DNA of 64,000 bases from Siphonodentalium dalli. Its lineage: Eukaryota > Mollusca > Scaphopoda > Gadilida > Siphonodentaliidae. Position 1 is the stretch's first letter, and every line of letters starts with the position of its first letter. The stretch is taken from contig CP136068.1 in NCBI GenBank assembly GCA_032622095.1, forward strand, positions 54,146,025 through 54,210,024, given 5' to 3'. The notes under the pieces were generated by a model. That model was not told where the DNA came from and searched no databases. It was given only the letters and a program-made list of their open reading frames with translations. Below, in pieces: positions 11,298 to 20,955 of the stretch. A program made the translations under genes and the position numbers.

Positions 11298-12384
11298 TGT
11301 GATCCTCGTTACCCTTGTGGTGTGTGTGGTATTCAATGTTTTAAAGATTGCATCGAATGTACCGGCTGTAAACAATGGACACATTGCAATGTGTTCCGAT
11401 GACGAAACAAGTTTTCAACACGTGGTCAGCAGACTTGAGTTACATCACGTTTTGCTGTAAATCATGTTCTTTCGACAGCAACGGTGAATATGATGTGTTA
11501 AAAGCATTAAATAGGTTAGTAATATTTGCTAGTTAGTCTATTCCTGATATGGTATACATAAAGAGCGTTTATTTCACTAATGTGAGAAAATTGTACACCT
11601 AATAATATTTGACATTATTATAAAAGCATTAACTATGTTAGTAATGAGCGTTTATTTGTTAGTCTATTGTTGTTGTTGTTGTTGATGTGCATGTTTCGTC
11701 TATTGCTCATGATGTGTCTTCTTCAATCCCTCATTTGTCGGTTATTTCCCCAATTAAGAAATGGTCGGCGAGCATGGAATAACAACGGCAGATAACGCGT
11801 CAGTTTTCGACTACATGATTCAAAAGGCTAAACGGTCAATAAACTTAACAGCACCAACATTCGCAGACTACTTTATTAATAGGATGAAGCCACTGTTTAC
11901 TGAAAATTTAGAAACTGCCCAACTACCAGGATTAGCAATGGATTTATCGAATTGGACCAATAACAATTGTGAGTCGCTGAACCATATTCTAAAACAGGCA
12001 GTTGATTGGAAGTCAAAACCTTTAACGGAGTTAGTACAGGCACTGTTTAGTATAGTTGATGGAGAATACAAGGAATTGCAATTTGGATTTGGACAGTTTA
12101 CGTTAACCCAGGAGTTAAATTCTATATTCGCCCCGAAATTTGGAATACAAAATCATAAGAAGAAAATACATTTTAATAGATTTTTAAAAGAAATAAAGCC
12201 AGTCCAAGAGAAGATGCTGAGAACAACAGACGGCCAGAGGATGGTACTATCAGCTGTTAGTGCAGGGAAAAATCCGGGACAATGCAAAAGAAAACTTTTG
12301 TTGCTGCTCTACTATTCTCATGTTATACTTGTTGCATTTACCATAGATGAAGGAAGGATAGATACATCACTCAACGTCATTTGA
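11298..12384 (+). pseudogene. MULE-like transposase remnant with N-proximal Cys-rich finger
   Basis: The first part (11298-11400) reads YPCGVCGIQCFKDCIECTGC then KQWTHC, a PHD/treble-clef-like Cys pattern. It hits a stop after WTHCNVFR, and the continuation MTKQVFNTWSADLSYITFCC is in another frame from about 11399, so there is a frameshift. After about 240 bp an ORF of 207 codons (11761-12384) contains NWTNNNCESLNHILKQAVDW and later KSKPLTELVQALFSIVDGEY. This is the C-terminal half of a transposase-like family that is common in molluscan genomes and ends in a basic GK(N/K)P-x-QxKRK motif, seen here as GKNPGQCKRK. The N-terminal DDE core is not visible, so the gene is truncated. It lies inside inverted ends built of CAGCAAGTCCC iterons and would have cut and pasted that element. 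The family identity is recalled, not searched. Confidence 0.6.
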
Positions 12385-12642
12385 TTGGCCAATCGGTAAC
12401 GCACTCAGATTCTGTCCGCCATTGCTAAAGGTAGTTCAACTCCGATTCTTCTAATCAAAACAGTGCTTTCTCATCGCAATAAAAAGAGGAAAATCTGGCG
12501 TCTATTGCAGCTGAATTAATTGCATGCCAACTGTCATGAATTATCAGAATCTCACGTTTCAAAGGGTGTCCGTTGGGGAGTAAGAAAAGTGAGTTTTTAT
12601 GCTGTTTGAGACCATTTTTGTAGTAAACAACACGACATTCTG

Positions 12643-13075
12643 GAGCTCCGTGGTCCAGTGGTTAGCGCGTTGGACTTGTCTTCGCTGTCAACACAGCGAG
12701 GCGAGTTCGCGGCTGGCTGGTGGTCTGTTATGAGTTTCCACACAGCAGTGGCTTGGCCGACTTGAGCGATGTGCAATTGTTGGATTGTACACTGTTTGAA
12801 TCTCGCGCCAAGTTGTGACCCTTGAGCAAGGTCGCTCGTACTGTGTCTGCTTTGCACCACCCATGCATTACAAGGGTACCTGATAATGAGCAGTGAAAGA
12901 TCTTGTCAGTATGCTAGCCATATGGTATCCTCGCATACTCCCGGCTGTACCTCCCCCTGTCCCCGGGGAGCAGTTCAGGCTCATCAGGGTAATAATTGTA
13001 ACAACTTTGAGCGCTTTGGGCCTCATGGGAAAGGCGCTTTACAAATGCTATACATTATTATTCTGTATTCTATTT
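12643..13075 (+). mobile_element. tRNA-derived SINE
   Basis: The head has a perfect Pol III A box TGGTCCAGTGG (12651-12661) followed by TTAGCGCGTTGGACT. A B-box-like GCGAGTTCGCGGCTGG begins at about 12700, which is the tRNA-like spacing. A long unrelated body follows. The tail reads GAAAGGCGCTTTACAAATGC then an ATTATTATT run, a 3' module widely shared by SINEs of aquatic animals. It would be transcribed by RNA polymerase III and mobilised by a LINE in trans. A second, degraded body fragment (CTGTTTGAATCTCTTACCAG) lies near 52057-52110. It is not a functional tRNA gene: the acceptor stem does not close and the B box is imperfect. Confidence 0.7.
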
Positions 13076-13360
13076 TTGTCATTTTCACCTGGATGAAGTT
13101 ATGTTATAACGACTTTCAAAATGAAATTAATTTAATAGATCTCACCAATCCTGGTTGCATTGTTAATTTGAATATCATGTATACGGGGGTACCGATCCAA
13201 ACTTGTTTTATGGACTGCCAGGTGTGATCATGTGTACTACAGTAATATTTAGAAATGAATAGTCAAAACAATTCACCAATTGGGCAGTTTACATGTCCTA
13301 CTCCTAGATTCTAATTGTAGTGATCATACTATTCATAGTTTGAATTGTTTCATGTCCCCT

Positions 13361-14240
13361 TTTTATACGCCCTTTTTGAAAAAAGGTCGTATTATGTTAT
13401 CAGTCTGTCCGTCCGTCTGTCCGTCCGTTAACATTTTTGGTTTCCGATCGATAACTCCAGTTTGGATAATTTGATCTGAACCAAAGTTGGTATGTGTATT
13501 TCCCAGCTAAAGATACAAACCAAGTTCGAATATGGGTTCCGTCCAATTATTTTTACATGAGTTACGGCCCTTTTTCGACTTAGAATTTGACTGTCTGTTA
13601 ACATTTTTGGTTTCCGACCGATAACTCCAGTTTGGATTATTTGAGCTGAACCAAAGTTGGTATGTGTATTTCCCAGCTAAAGATACAGACCAAGTTCGAA
13701 TTCGGGTTCCGCCCGCCAATTTTCACCAGAGTTATGTCCCTTTTTTACTTACAATTTTTGCCAATTTGAGGTTTCCGGATGATAACTTTAGTAAATGTGT
13801 ACTGAATGAAATTAAATTTGGTATGTAGGTTTACTAGCACTAAAGACAGGTTTTTATGCGCAAACAACGGTCGTATCAAGCCGACACTTAGAGGCGGACA
13901 TGAGGTCTACCGACCTTTTATTCAACTTAGAATTTGACCAATATCATAACATTTTTGGTTTCCGACCGATAACTCCAGTTTTTATTATTTGAGCTGAACC
14001 AAAGCTGGTATGTGTATTTCCCAGCTAAAACTACAGGCCAAGTTTGAATATAGATTCTGTCTAATTATTTTTACATGAGTTATGGCCATTTTTCGACTTA
14101 GAATTTGACCGCATTTTGGCATTGAAATTAGGGGTATATCAGATTTTCTTCAAATGTAAGTATTATCTTATTTTGCGATAGTACAATTCGAAATGGCTAA
14201 AGGGCGTATTTTGCCATGCCCTAGCGATGCTCTTGTTGTA
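13361..14240 (+). repeat. hairpin/microsatellite/core-repeat element (terminus CCCTAGCGATGCTCTTGTT)
   Basis: It starts with a small inverted repeat (ATACGCCCTTTTTGAAAAAA / GGTCGTAT), then CAGTCTGTCCGTCCGTCTGT (degenerate CCGT microsatellite). At least three core monomers follow, with the landmarks GGTTTCCGA(T/C)CGATAAC, 'GAACCAAAGTTGGTATGTGT', 'TTCCCAGCTAAAGATACA', 'CAAGTTCGAAT' and 'GAGTTA(C/T)GGCCC'. It ends at CATGCCCTAGCGATGCTCTT. The hairpin-microsatellite-core-terminus order is that of pearl/HINE-type non-autonomous elements of bivalves. It is inserted in the MULE-like element. Confidence 0.7.
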
Positions 14241-15050
14241 ATATATAACATTTGTTGATAACATATTTTTCATATAGTCTTTTGATCATTAGATGATATA
14301 ATCACATTCATAATGCATAATGTTAATAAATGACATTGAGACTGAGGCATTAATTATAATTTATACACGTACTGGTCAGCTGTGTTGAAATATAATATCA
14401 TTAGCCTTATTTATTATTATAGCAATAGCATTAGTTTTTGTATGATAATTTATTACTGCTATCATAAAGAGGTGTGAACAACTGAATATTACATGGTTTG
14501 CCAATATAGGTACTGGTGAGTGGTGTGGTACTGCATGGGAAATATCCCAATATAAAATATTTCATACCAGTAACCTGTAAATTATTTATAAATTAAAATT
14601 AAATGCTTCAAATTCTGTATCATTTCAGTAAGTGGACAGATATGTCAATGGCAACACCTTCATAATATTGGTGGGTCAGAGAGTTACGTGTGCAACATGC
14701 ATGAGCCGAAAATAATCCAGAGAGACAGAATGAGATGCAGAATGCAATGATGTGTTCAAGATAAAGAAGGAATTGAACTATACTTGTGCGAAAATCCTGG
14801 ATAAAAAACTAGCTGATGTCTCATTGATTGTCAAGTAAAGAGCCACAAATGATTAATATTTATAAGTTCATCATTAAATTAATTTTAAATTACAAACATT
14901 GTCTCTCTATCACATGCCACATGGTACTTATCCACACTAAGGCAACACCCATGTTCATATGTACATTGTGTGTCCCCGGGACTGTCCCCTCCAGTCTGAA
15001 TAAGTATCCTCTAGCTCCCAATAGCATTTCAAGATCCCATTCAGCTTCAG
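14241..15050. other. noncoding interior of the MULE-like element
   Basis: AT-rich. No exon is supported, although the - strand is open for about 58 codons at 15064-14889. Confidence 0.4.
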
Positions 15051-16264
15051 TAACTGTAATTCTCTAATGTAAATGGACTAAAAGTATGAATATCCTACTA
15101 GTATATTTTACAAATTGTACCATAATCATTAACTATTTTATTACTGTATGGATTATATCGCTCAGTTTCAAAATAGCCTATACAATTAACTATTCTTCTT
15201 TGATATGTATTTTAATATCATAATGGACAGAGATACCCTTTACATTCATGTTTGTTGAACTTATTAGATGAAACCCCCTACTGTGACCCAAATATACAAA
15301 TGGATCATGGAACTCAAATAACTACTAATTGATTATTCATTTATATAAATAGACATGATATGTCTGGCATGTGTATTTCCAGGATGATATTGTAATATAT
15401 AATATATATAAAAAGTTAAAAAGTTCCCGGACCCCGGTTGAATCGGGCTAGTGATTCAAAATGGGAGGACCTGACACATATATCCGCTGATTATTTGCAG
15501 CAACGTACGTGTGTACGTTTATAAGAAAAATCACTCTGCATTCTGTGAAGCAGTATCCCTCCAATACTTGCACCAGCTGATCGAGGAAAATTACATACCG
15601 GTAACTAAATCCCCAATACACGTAAGAAATCAGATCCCTCCAATACTTGCACTAGCTGATCGAGGAAAATTACAAAACTAAATCCACACTACACGTAAGA
15701 AATCAGAGTAAATAAACCTCAACGCAAAATGCACAACTTGCCACAAGACAGTTTGTTAGTTTTTCAGTATGCCGTAAACAACATCGAATTGCAGGCACTT
15801 TCTATTTCAGGAAAACCTATCTTGAACAAAATCGCATTCTTAGGCATTCAGTTAATGTCTCCTAAAGTGCATAATGTTACAAAGTTAGTATAAAGTACTT
15901 TTAAGTTTTATTACGAATATCTCTCCCCAACCTACGCCAACTCGATGTAAATATAACGTAAAATTATTTCCCCCTACTTTTCTTAACTACCTTAACGCTT
16001 GAGGGCCAAAGCAATGGCGACGCCCAGCAGCGTTACAGATTGATAACCATCAGTGCGACGTCTATCCTATTTTTAGTCTATGCATTTACCAATGAAAAAA
16101 ATCCAACTCTTACTTTTATCATTCAGTCCCACAATTCAGTCCAATTCCCTTCAATAATCGATCAGTATAACGGTCAAATTAAAGCCCTTTGTAATCAGCA
16201 CCTCCACTGATTAAACTTATCGTTGTGTAAACACGCATGACTAATCCGCCGTAGTCCACCCTAG

Positions 16265-16350
16265 GGGAGAGGGACCTGCTGTATTTACCGGGGACTTGCT
16301 GCATATACCGGGGACTTGCTGCATATCCAGGGACTTGCTCAGTTACTGCG
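16265..16350 (-). repeat. right terminal iterons of the MULE-like element (copy 1)
   Basis: Four spaced copies of GGGAC(C/T)TGCTG, about 20-23 bp apart, end in CTGCGTTTAG. They are the inverse of the left end at 10970-11050. Confidence 0.7.
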
Positions 16351-17755
16351 TTTAGTTTAACCGAAGGTCCCGAGTAAGTTAAAGGTACTCAATCCGTAAA
16401 GAGGGTCCCCATCTCAACAGATTCCAACAACAACAATCCGATCAGAGGGTCCTATATTACTATTTCTTTGGCTTTGGGGGTAAGAAATATTTGATTCGAG
16501 TCGAGGAACCCATCAAACAGTAACTGTAATTCTCTGATGTAAATGGACTATAAGTATGAATATCCTACTAGTATATTTTACAAATTGTACCATAATCATT
16601 AACTATTTTATTACTGTATGGATTATATCGCTCAGTTTCAAAATAGCCTATACAATTAACTATTCTTCTTTGATATGTATTTTAATATCATAATGGACAG
16701 AGATACCCTTTACATTCATGTTTGTTGAACTTATTAGATGAAACCCCCTACTGTGACCCAAATATACAAATGGATCATGGAACTCAAATAACTACTAATT
16801 GATTATTCATTTATATAAATAGACATGATATGTCTGGCATGTGTTTTTCCAGGATGAAATTGTAATATATAATATATATAAAAGTTAAAAAGTTCCCGGA
16901 CCCCGGTTGAATCGGGCTAGTGATTCAAATGGGGAGGACCTGACACATATATCCGCTGATTAAATGCAGCAACGTACGTGTGTACATTTATAAGAAAAAT
17001 CACTCTGCATTCTGTGAAGCAGTATCCCTCCAATACTTGCACAAGCTGATCGAGGAAAATTACATACCGGTAACTAAATCCCCAATACACGTAAGAAATC
17101 AGATCCCTCCAATACTTGCACTAGCTGATCGAGGAAAATTACAAAACTAAATCCACACTACACGTAAGAAATCAGAGTAAATAAACCTCAACGCAAAATG
17201 CACAACTTGCCACAAGACAGTTTGTTAGTTTTTCAGTATGCCGTAAACAACATCGAATTGCAGGCACTTTCTATTTCAGGAAAACCTATCTTGAACAAAA
17301 TCGCATTCTTAGGCATTCAGTTAATGTCTCCTAAAGTGCATAATGTTACAAAGTTAGTATAAAGTACTTTTAAGTTTTATTACGAATATCTCTCCCCAAC
17401 CTATGCCAACTCGATGTAAATATAACGTAAAATTATTTCCCCCTACTTTTCTTAACTACCTTAGCGCTTGAGGGCCAAAGCAATGGCGACACCCAGCAGC
17501 GTTACAGATTGATAACCATCAGTGCGACGTCTATCCTATTTTTAGTCTATGCATTTACCAATGAAAAAAAAAATCCAACTCTTACTTTTATCATTCAGTC
17601 CCACAATTCAGTCCAATTCCCTTCAATATTCGTCAGTATAACGGTCAAATTAAAGCCCTTTGATTAAAGCCCTTTGTAATCAGCACCTCCACTGATTAAA
17701 CTTATCGTTGTGTAAACACGCATGACTAATCCGCCGTAGTCCACTCTAGGGGAGA

Positions 17756-17880
17756 AGGACTTGCTGTATTTACCGGGGACTTGCTGCATATACCGGGGAC
17801 TTGCTGCATATACCGGGGACTTGCTGCATATACCAGGGACTTGCTGCATATCCAGGGACTTGCTCAGTTGCTGCGTTTAG
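17756..17880 (-). repeat. right terminal iterons (copy 2, six copies)
   Basis: Six copies of GGACTTGCTG. The 22-bp step GGGGACTTGCTGCATATACC is repeated head to tail. Confidence 0.7.
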
Positions 17881-19289
17881 TTTAACCGAAGGTCCCGAGT
17901 AAGTTAAAGGTACTCAATCCATAAAGAGGGTCCCCATCTCAACAGATTCCAACAACAACAATCCGATCAGAGGGTCCTATATTACTATTTCTTTGGCTTT
18001 GGGGGTAAGAAATATTTGATTCGAGTCGAGGAACCCATCAAACAGTAACTGTAATTCTCTAATGTAAATGGACTATAAGTATGAATATCCTACTAGTATA
18101 TTTTACAAATTGTACCATAATCATTAACTATTTTATTACTGTATGGATTATATCGCTCAGTTTCAAAATAGCCTATACAATTAACTATTCTTCGTTGATA
18201 TGTATTTTAATATCATAATGGACAGAGATACCCTTTACATTCATGTTTGTTGAACTTATTAGATGAAACCCCCTACTGTGACCCAAATATACAAATGGAT
18301 CATGGAACTCAAATAACTACTAATTGATTATTCATTTATATAAATAGACATGATATGTCTGGCATGTGTTTTTCCAGGATGATATTGTAATATATAATAT
18401 ATATAAAAGTTAAAAATTTCCCAGACCCCGGTTGAATCGGGCTAGTGATTCAAATGGGGAGGACCTGACACATATATCCGCTGATTAAATGCAGCAACGT
18501 ACGTGTGTACGTTTATAAGAAAAATCACTCTGCATTCTGTGAAGCAGTATCCCTCCAATACTTGCACAAGCTGATCGAGGAAAATTACATACCGGTAACT
18601 AAATCCCAAATATACGTAAGAAATCAGATCCCTCCAATACTTGCACTAGCTGATCGAGGAAAATTACAAAACTAAATCCACACTACACGTAAGAAATCAG
18701 AGTAAATAAACCTCAACGCAAAATGCACAACTTGCCACAAGACAGTTTGTTAGTTTTTCAGTATGCCGTAAACAACATCGAATTGCAGGCACTTTCTATT
18801 TCAGGAAAACCTATCTTGAACAAAATCGCATTCTTAGGCATTGAGTTAATGTCTCCTAAAGTGCATAATGTTACAAAGTTAGTATAAAGTACTTTTAAGT
18901 TTTATTACGAATATCTCTCCCCAACCTACGCCAACTCGATGTAAATATAACGTAAAATTATTTCCCCCTACTTTTCTTAACTACCTTAGCGCTTGAGGGC
19001 CAAAGCAATGGCGACGCCCAGCAGCGTTACAGATTGATAACCATCAGTGCGACGTCTATCCTATTTTTAGTCTATGCATTTACCAATGAAAAAAATTGAG
19101 AAAAAAAATCCAACTCTTACTTTTATCATTCAGTCCCACAATTCAGTCCAATTCCCTTCAATATTCGTCAGTATAACGGTCAAATTAAAGCCCTTTGATT
19201 AAAGCCCTTTGTAATCAGCACCTCCACTGATTAAACTTATCGTTGTGTAAACACGCATAACTAATCCGCCGTAGTCCACCCTAGGGGAG

Positions 19290-19391
19290 AGGGACTTGCT
19301 GTATTTACCAGGGACTTGCTGCATATACCGGGGACTTGCTGCATATACCGGGGACTTGCTGCATATCCAGGGACTTGCTCAGTTGCTGCGT
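19290..19391 (-). repeat. right terminal iterons (copy 3, five copies)
   Basis: Five copies of GGGACTTGCT, followed by CAGTTGCTGCGTTTAGTTTA as in the other copies. Confidence 0.7.
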
Positions 19392-19417
19392 TTAGTTTAA
19401 CCGAAGGTCCCGAGTAA

Positions 19418-19926
19418 GTTAAAGGTACTCAATCCGTAAAGAGGGTCCCCATCTCAACAGATTCCAACAACAACAATCCGATCAGAGGGTCCTATATTAC
19501 TATTTCTTTGGCTTTGGGGGTAAGAAATATTTGATTCGAGTCGAGGAACCCATCAAACAAAGCTCAGAGTTATTAGATATTGATTTTTGAAATTTTTTAA
19601 TTTCTCGAGATGAGTACTAATAATTGCCGTCAATTTTGAAACCTGCTCGAGATCATTACACCAAAACTCTATTCAAACAGACAAGGATGGATAACTCTAT
19701 TATCTCTAATATCAAGTGGTAATAATCACGCAAATTTTGACTACGTACTGGGCCAGAAAGAATTCCCGATATTATAAATGAAAAATAATAGATTTCTAAA
19801 ATCGATATCTAACAAATCTGAGCTTTGATGGGTGACTTCCTCGACTCGAATCAAATATTTTTGACCCCCGAAGCCATTGAAATAGTCTAATTGAGATGAG
19901 TTTTATCTGATTGAGTACCTTTAACT
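19418..19926. repeat. fold-back (inverted-repeat) element
   Basis: The left arm from 19418 starts GTTAAAGGTACTCAATC and includes AAATATTTGATTCGAGTCGA and CAAAGCTCAGAGTTATTAGA. The right arm to about 19926 is the inverse (TCGACTCGAATCAAATATTT, then GATTGAGTACCTTTAAC). The arms are about 170 bp and 140 bp around a spacer of roughly 190 bp. The left arm up to about 19559 is also contained in each 1.5-kb tandem unit. Confidence 0.75.
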
Positions 19927-20459
19927 AGTAGCTTAATCACTAAATCAGTTATTGGCAAACACGGAGAAAGTTGTTGAATAAATATGTAAAGTTCGAATGC
20001 AGCACCTTTCAAACTATGTTTTGTCAGCGAACACGAAAATAGGAGTCCGAGCACCTGCAACAAAATTGGTTTTCAGCATTTGCATCTGATGTAGAACGGT
20101 ACTCCGACTGACTGAGACTACGTTTTATTTTACATATCAATAGTGGGTCCTATTATCGACAACCAAATATGTGTGGAGGGATCGGATTGGTCATATTTTA
20201 GCAATCTTAGCCAATCAGATTACTGATTAGATACGGGACAATCATGGGCTGGGTACTCACTTCCGTGTTTGAAAATGTCAAATTTTGCGTATCTTGTTTT
20301 TGAAAAGATTTGACACATAGCAACTGAACATGACACAACCGAGTTGCAACAGTCCTGTACTTCATGTACTGGTAATCGGATTCCACCATAAAAAGGGTTG
20401 TCAGGTATTAGTGTTAGTCTAAGTAATCTGACCGCAACCTGAAGTTGAAGTTCTAGCTA
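19927..20459. other. noncoding DNA, nothing recognised
   Basis: No exon or element end is supported. A modest AT-rich stretch separates two fold-back elements. Confidence 0.4.
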
Positions 20460-20610
20460 GACCCTACGCCTACGGCTACGGCGCTACTACTGATTCTATC
20501 AATCAGTAGTAGCGCTAGGTACTACGCCGCAAAAATGTCCAGTCCAAACTGCCCATTTTAGCGGCTGATCGCCTCCATTACCCTGCTGAGTGTTATCTAA
20601 ACCAACAAAA
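20460..20610. repeat. hairpin fragment of the family seen at 36380-37690
   Basis: GCGCTACTACTGATT / CTATC / AATCAGTAGTAGCGC at about 20481-20515 is a perfect 15-bp-arm hairpin. Its flank (CATTTTAGCGGCTGATCGCC, then GAGTGTTATCT) matches the inverse of 37610-37690. It is a short member of the same fold-back family. A run of 20 G lies nearby at 20687-20706. Confidence 0.6.
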
Positions 20611-20955
20611 ATTAGGCCAAAAAAATATATACCTGTGTTTCTGGTGACAACTGACATGCAAGAACAAAAATTGTCAAAATAGGGATGGGGGGGGGGGGGG
20701 GGGGGGTGGTGGCTTTTCATTTTATTTTTTCATTTTATTTTCAACTTTGCTCAAGATAAATATGAATGTGACCCACAAGCCAACTTCTCCTTGTTTGTAA
20801 TTGACTATAAAATAATAAAACTAAGTAGAATCTATTAGAATATAGTGTAATTTATTGTTTTATTGAATAAAACATGGAAAAACATCTGTATTGTATCTGT
20901 ATTGTTACGTCCAAGATCCCAATAGTGGTAATGTAGGACGGTGACTGGGCAGATG

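Larger units (their letters stand above)
10950..16375. mobile_element. MULE-like DNA transposon with iterated terminal repeats
   Basis: The left end at about 10955-11055 has TAAACGCAG followed by four spaced copies of CAGCAAGTCCC. The right end at about 16265-16350 has the inverse: copies of GGGACTTGCTG followed by CTGCGTTTAGTTTAACC. The pairing extends outward (GGTTCCGGGTTTGCCTAAAC against the inverse of GTTTAGTTTAACCGAAGGTC). Between the ends lie a broken transposase (11298-12384), a tRNA-derived SINE (12643-13075) and a core-repeat element (13361-14240). The right end is further amplified in tandem to 19400, so the original 3' boundary could be either the first or the last copy. The superfamily assignment rests on the transposase remnant. 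Confidence 0.6.
15051..19559. repeat. three-fold tandem array of ~1.5-kb units
   Basis: Unit 1 is 15051-16520 (1470 bp), unit 2 is 16521-18045 (1525 bp), unit 3 is 18046-19559 (1514 bp). Each starts TAACTGTAATTCTCT and ends GAACCCATCAAACA. The units differ by few substitutions plus small indels, notably the number of GGGACTTGCTG iterons near the unit end (4, 6 and 5). Each unit also has an internal direct repeat of about 75 bp (for example 15557-15635 and 15634-15705, beginning ATCCCTCCAATACTTGCA). The array carries the right end of the MULE-like element plus the first part of the adjacent fold-back element, so it arose after both were present. The unit junction shows only a CA overlap, consistent with microhomology-type duplication followed by unequal exchange. 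Confidence 0.9.

Noticed and set aside
12643-12725. Possible tRNA gene
   Set aside because: The A box is good, but the acceptor stem does not pair, the B box is imperfect, and a SINE body and tail follow.
14889-15064. Minus-strand open stretch beginning ITVTEAEWDLEMLLGARGYL
   Set aside because: It reads plausibly for 58 codons, but there is no donor, no recognised family, and its start coincides with the tandem-unit boundary. Left uncalled.
17664-17849. ORF with QQVPGICSKSP repeats
   Set aside because: Translation of the 22-bp terminal iterons of the MULE-like element.
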